Source of the DNA: Acanthamoeba lenticulata
Taxonomy: Eukaryota > Discosea > Longamoebia > Acanthamoebidae
Direction: 5' to 3'
Length of the DNA stretch: 11,310 bases
NCBI GenBank assembly: GCA_002179805.1
Contig: NAVB01003715.1
Coordinates: 1 to 11,310 of the forward strand
Shown in pieces: positions 8,974 to 11,310 of this stretch (position 1 is the first letter of the stretch; every line of letters starts with the position of its first letter). The notes beneath the pieces are model-generated. The model did no database searches, was not told the origin of the DNA, and worked only from the letters and a program-made list of their open reading frames with translations. A program made the position numbers and the translations under genes.

Positions 8974-8979
8974 TTTATT
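8974..8979 (-). terminator. Candidate poly(A) signal AATAAA for the kinase-cyclase gene
   Basis: TTTATT on the plus strand reads AATAAA on the minus strand. It lies only 5 bases after the minus-strand stop codon at 8985-8987, which would make a 3' UTR of about 20-40 bases. No other exact copy is seen on this strand in the intergenic region. Confidence 0.5.
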
Positions 8980-8984
8980 GCTAT

Positions 8985-11310
8985 TTAACATTTATCCACT
9001 CCACTTGCATTGTTGCCACTAAGAAGCGTGTCGAGCTGGGCCACGACCTGCTCCATCTCCGGCCGCTTCTTGGCATCACTGTGCCAGCACTTCTTCATGA
9101 GCTTCTTGAACGTCAGCGGGCAGTCGCCGGGGATGGCCGGCCGCCGGCCTTCGAGCACGTCGAGCGACACGCCCATGAAGTTGCGCCCGGCGTAGGGCTG
9201 CTTGCGCGTCAGGACCTCCCACATGATGATCCCGAACGAGAACGTGTCGGCCCGCTCCGAGTACTTCTCGCCGCGGATGATCTCTGGCGCCGTCCAGCAC
9301 GGCGTGCCGCACCGCGTCATGGTCGCGTTCTCCTCCTTGATGCGCGCGAACCCAAAGTCGGCCACCTTCACGTTCCAGTTCTCGTCCACCAGCAGGTTCG
9401 ACGGTTTCAGGTCCCGGTGGATGATGACCGGCGAGAGCGAGTGCAGGTAGTTGATGCCGAGCGCCGCGCTGTGGAGCATGCGCAGCTTGTGCTGCCACGA
9501 GAGCTTGGCGCTCGAGTCGGCGGCGAGCAGGTCGCGCAGGCTGCCCTGCTTGGCAAACTCTGTCACGATGCACAGGTTGGGCCTCTTTACGCACGCGCCG
9601 ATGAATAACACGATGTTGGGGTGGTGCAGCTCGGCCAAGAAGGCCATCTCGGCGCGGAACTCGAGCATGCGCCGCTCGTCGAGCTTCTGCTTGATGAACC
9701 GCTTCACCGCCACGTCGACGCCCTTCCACTTGCCGCGGTAGACCACGCCGTAGGAGCCCAGGCCCACCTGCTTGCCGAGCGCGATCTCGTGGAAGTCGAT
9801 GATCCAGCGGCACAGGTTGGCCGACGTGAGGAAGTTGTCCTCCTGGAAGCGCATGCCCTCGCCCACCGCCGTCTGCAGTTCCCGGTCGCCATCGGCGCCG
9901 GCGCTGCCGTCTCGGCTGCTGGCCGAGCCCGTGTCTCTGCCGGCGGCGTGGCGGTTGTCCTCGCTGCTGTTGCCCGTGCCCGACGAGGAGTCCCCGCCGC
10001 CGGCGTGATCCACGCCGCCAAAGAAGCGGCCCTCGAGGCCGCTCGGCTTGAGCTCGTACAGCTTGGCCCCGCCCGGCGGCGCGTCGGGCATCTCGAACTT
10101 GCCCAGGCATACCACGCGCGGCTTGGCCTTGGGCGCGTCGTCGGCCTCGTTGGCGGCGAGCTCGCGGTTCATCTTGGCAAAGGCCGCGGCCGACAACAGA
10201 ATCTGGCCGCCGTGGGTCATGGCCGTGATGCGCGCCGCGGCGTTGACCACCGGACCGATGAACTCGACGCGCCTCGTCATCGGGTCCCGCACCACGCGGG
10301 GCGCGCCGACGTGCACGCCCATGCGCACCCGCAGGCCGCGGAACACGACGCGGTCTTCCGCGTCACCGGCCCATTCCTCGGCGGCGCCCGGGTGCTCGAG
10401 CAGGTTCTCGGGCCACTGCACTTCGTGCACGAGCGCGTGCTGCACGGCCGTGCACCAGGCGACGGCGTCGGCGGCGTGCTGGAAGGCGAGGCAGAAGGAG
10501 CCCTCGCCGCTGTTGCGGTCGCGCAGGAACACGACCTCGTAGCCGCGATGGCGCTTGAGATGCGCGCGGAGGGTCTCGTTGTGGAGCAGCGTGGCGTCGC
10601 GCATGGCCGCCGGGTTGAACTCCCAGAGCGAGGCCGCGCGCGTGATGTCGGAGAAGACGATCGCCATCTCGCCCTCGGGCGGACGCACGCCGCCCGTCGC
10701 CGCTGTCGTCGCGGCCGCGCCGCCCGACGACTCTGACTTGCGTCCTGTGGTTGGGGCGTTCGATGGTGAGATGGAGAACAATTTCAACAATGTCAAGAAT
10801 TTGTTCGTAAAAAACGAACCGCCGTCACTGGAGGACGAGGCCGTGGAGCCTGGCAGCGTCCATGAGGAGAGCATGCCGCCGCCGTTCCCGATGGCCGCGC
10901 CGGTGCCCGTGCCAGAGGACGAGGAGGTGGAAGTGCGCGTGAGGGACGATGCGCCGCTCTCCCCGCCGAGTGCGCTCAGGCGCGTCATCACCTCCTGTGC
11001 ACACATGTCGCGGTCAGCACAAATTTATCTCAAATTTGATAGTTCAAGGCAACACACGAAAGGGGCGTACGAGGAAAGAGGGACGGATGGTCGGGTCCTT
11101 GTGCCAGCAGGCCTGGATCAAGTGCCTGAACTGTTGTGCAACAGTGCCATCCGCACACGTTAGATTGGCATCCACGTTTACAACATCACTGGGAGGAGGA
11201 AGGCGCAAGGTTGGAACCTCAGTCGGACAAAGTGGCGAGACGTCTTCCTCCTCTTCGGGCAGCTCCGGTCGGGCGTTGTCGCGAATCACCGCCACCGCCA
11301 CCGCCGCCGG
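8985..11310 (-). CDS. Kinase - nucleotide cyclase - TKL kinase fusion protein, 5'-partial
   Basis: On the minus strand the exons are >11310-11071, 10994-10820 and 10744-8985; the last two would be one exon if the inferred intron at 10745-10819 is real coding. The first exon, open to the window edge, encodes the end of a kinase C-lobe: CWHKDPTIRPSF at 11074-11109, continued across the intron into LEVMTRLSAL. A Ser/Gly/Thr-rich linker follows. The class III cyclase domain (about 10673-10053) has VFSDIT with the first metal Asp at 10647-10649, and the VNAAAR pair (Asn 10242-10244, Arg 10230-10232). The second kinase domain (about 9791-9012) is complete: GLGSYG glycine loop, VAVK lysine at 9702-9704, HRDLKPSN with the catalytic Asp at 9411-9413, DFG Asp at 9357-9359, GTPCWTAPE activation segment. 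The type is TKL (Raf/MLK-like). The role is presumably signalling, with phosphorylation and cyclic nucleotide synthesis on one chain. Upstream receptor or membrane parts, common in this family, would lie outside the window. Cyclase activity is uncertain because key residues differ. Confidence 0.9.
10745..10819 (-). other. Inferred in-frame 75-base intron in the kinase-cyclase gene
   Basis: On the minus strand this stretch starts GTTCGT and ends CAACCACAG. It is clearly more AT-rich than the flanks and its codons (TTT, TTG, AAA, ACA) are unlike the rest of the gene. It would insert a hydrophobic segment, FLTLLKLFSI, into a Ser/Gly linker. Removing it leaves SSSSDGGRKSESSGG, an even linker. Its length is a multiple of three with no stop, so frame alone does not reveal it. 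Confidence 0.65.
10995..11070 (-). other. Intron joining the first kinase domain to the cyclase linker
   Basis: On the minus strand the donor is CTTTCCTC then GTACGC, and the acceptor ends TGTGCACAG. Joining in phase 0 gives RPSFLEVMTRLSAL, the standard end of a kinase domain. A CTGAC branch-like site lies at 11013-11017. Confidence 0.88.

Larger units (their letters stand above)
8676..8984. other. Convergent intergenic region
   Basis: These 309 bases lie between the 3' ends of the glycosyltransferase gene (plus) and the kinase-cyclase gene (minus). Base composition drops to near 45% G+C. Apart from one poly(A) signal per strand I see no gene, repeat or RNA here. Confidence 0.75.

Noticed and set aside
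9621..10736. A 371-codon open frame on the plus strand
   Set aside because: It is antisense to the cyclase and kinase exons, shows the codon bias expected of a GC-rich shadow and has no domain.
1..11310. A biosynthetic gene cluster or a new defence system linking the genes
   Set aside because: The domain set (ankyrin, reductase, glycosyltransferase, kinase-cyclase) shows no shared regulation or known pathway, and the genes are ordinary neighbours in a compact protist genome.

Overview
The window looks like GC-rich nuclear DNA of an amoebozoan protist, most likely an Acanthamoeba. I infer this from four things: about two thirds G+C in exons, dense short introns (65-112 nt), short gene spacing, and a gene of the kinase-cyclase-kinase type that is abundant in Acanthamoeba. 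There is no operon, ribosome-binding-site or plasmid logic here. Prokaryote-style ORF calls cut these genes into pieces, so the gene models below were assembled by hand from reading frame, splice sites and protein continuity.

Layout, left to right. (1) At 88-2489, plus strand, lies the 3' part of a six-exon gene for an ankyrin-repeat-like protein with lysine/arginine-rich basic patches; its first exon or exons are left of the window. (2) At 2490-2822 is an intergenic region with a TATA-like box and a 7-bp-arm palindrome. (3) At 2823-6451, plus strand, is a four-exon gene for a 1140-residue NRPS-like carboxylate reductase with the order adenylation, phosphopantetheine carrier, NAD(P)-dependent thioester reductase. 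(4) At 6591-8675, plus strand, is a ten-exon gene for a 433-residue GT4-type (GT-B fold) glycosyltransferase with an N-terminal membrane anchor. (5) At 8676-8984 is a convergent intergenic region carrying poly(A) signals. (6) At 8985-11310, minus strand, is the 3' part of a signalling gene: the tail of a first protein kinase domain, a class III nucleotide cyclase domain, and a complete TKL-type kinase domain. Its 5' end is right of the window.

The four genes need not work together. The reductase and the glycosyltransferase are neighbours in the same orientation (139 bases apart) and could both serve a lipid or secondary product, but nothing in the sequence demonstrates a pathway. I found no RNA genes, CRISPR arrays or mobile elements. 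The points most worth a second look are the non-standard metal and purine residues of the cyclase domain, a likely hidden in-frame intron in the kinase-cyclase gene, two apparent GC-AG introns, and the orphan reductase.
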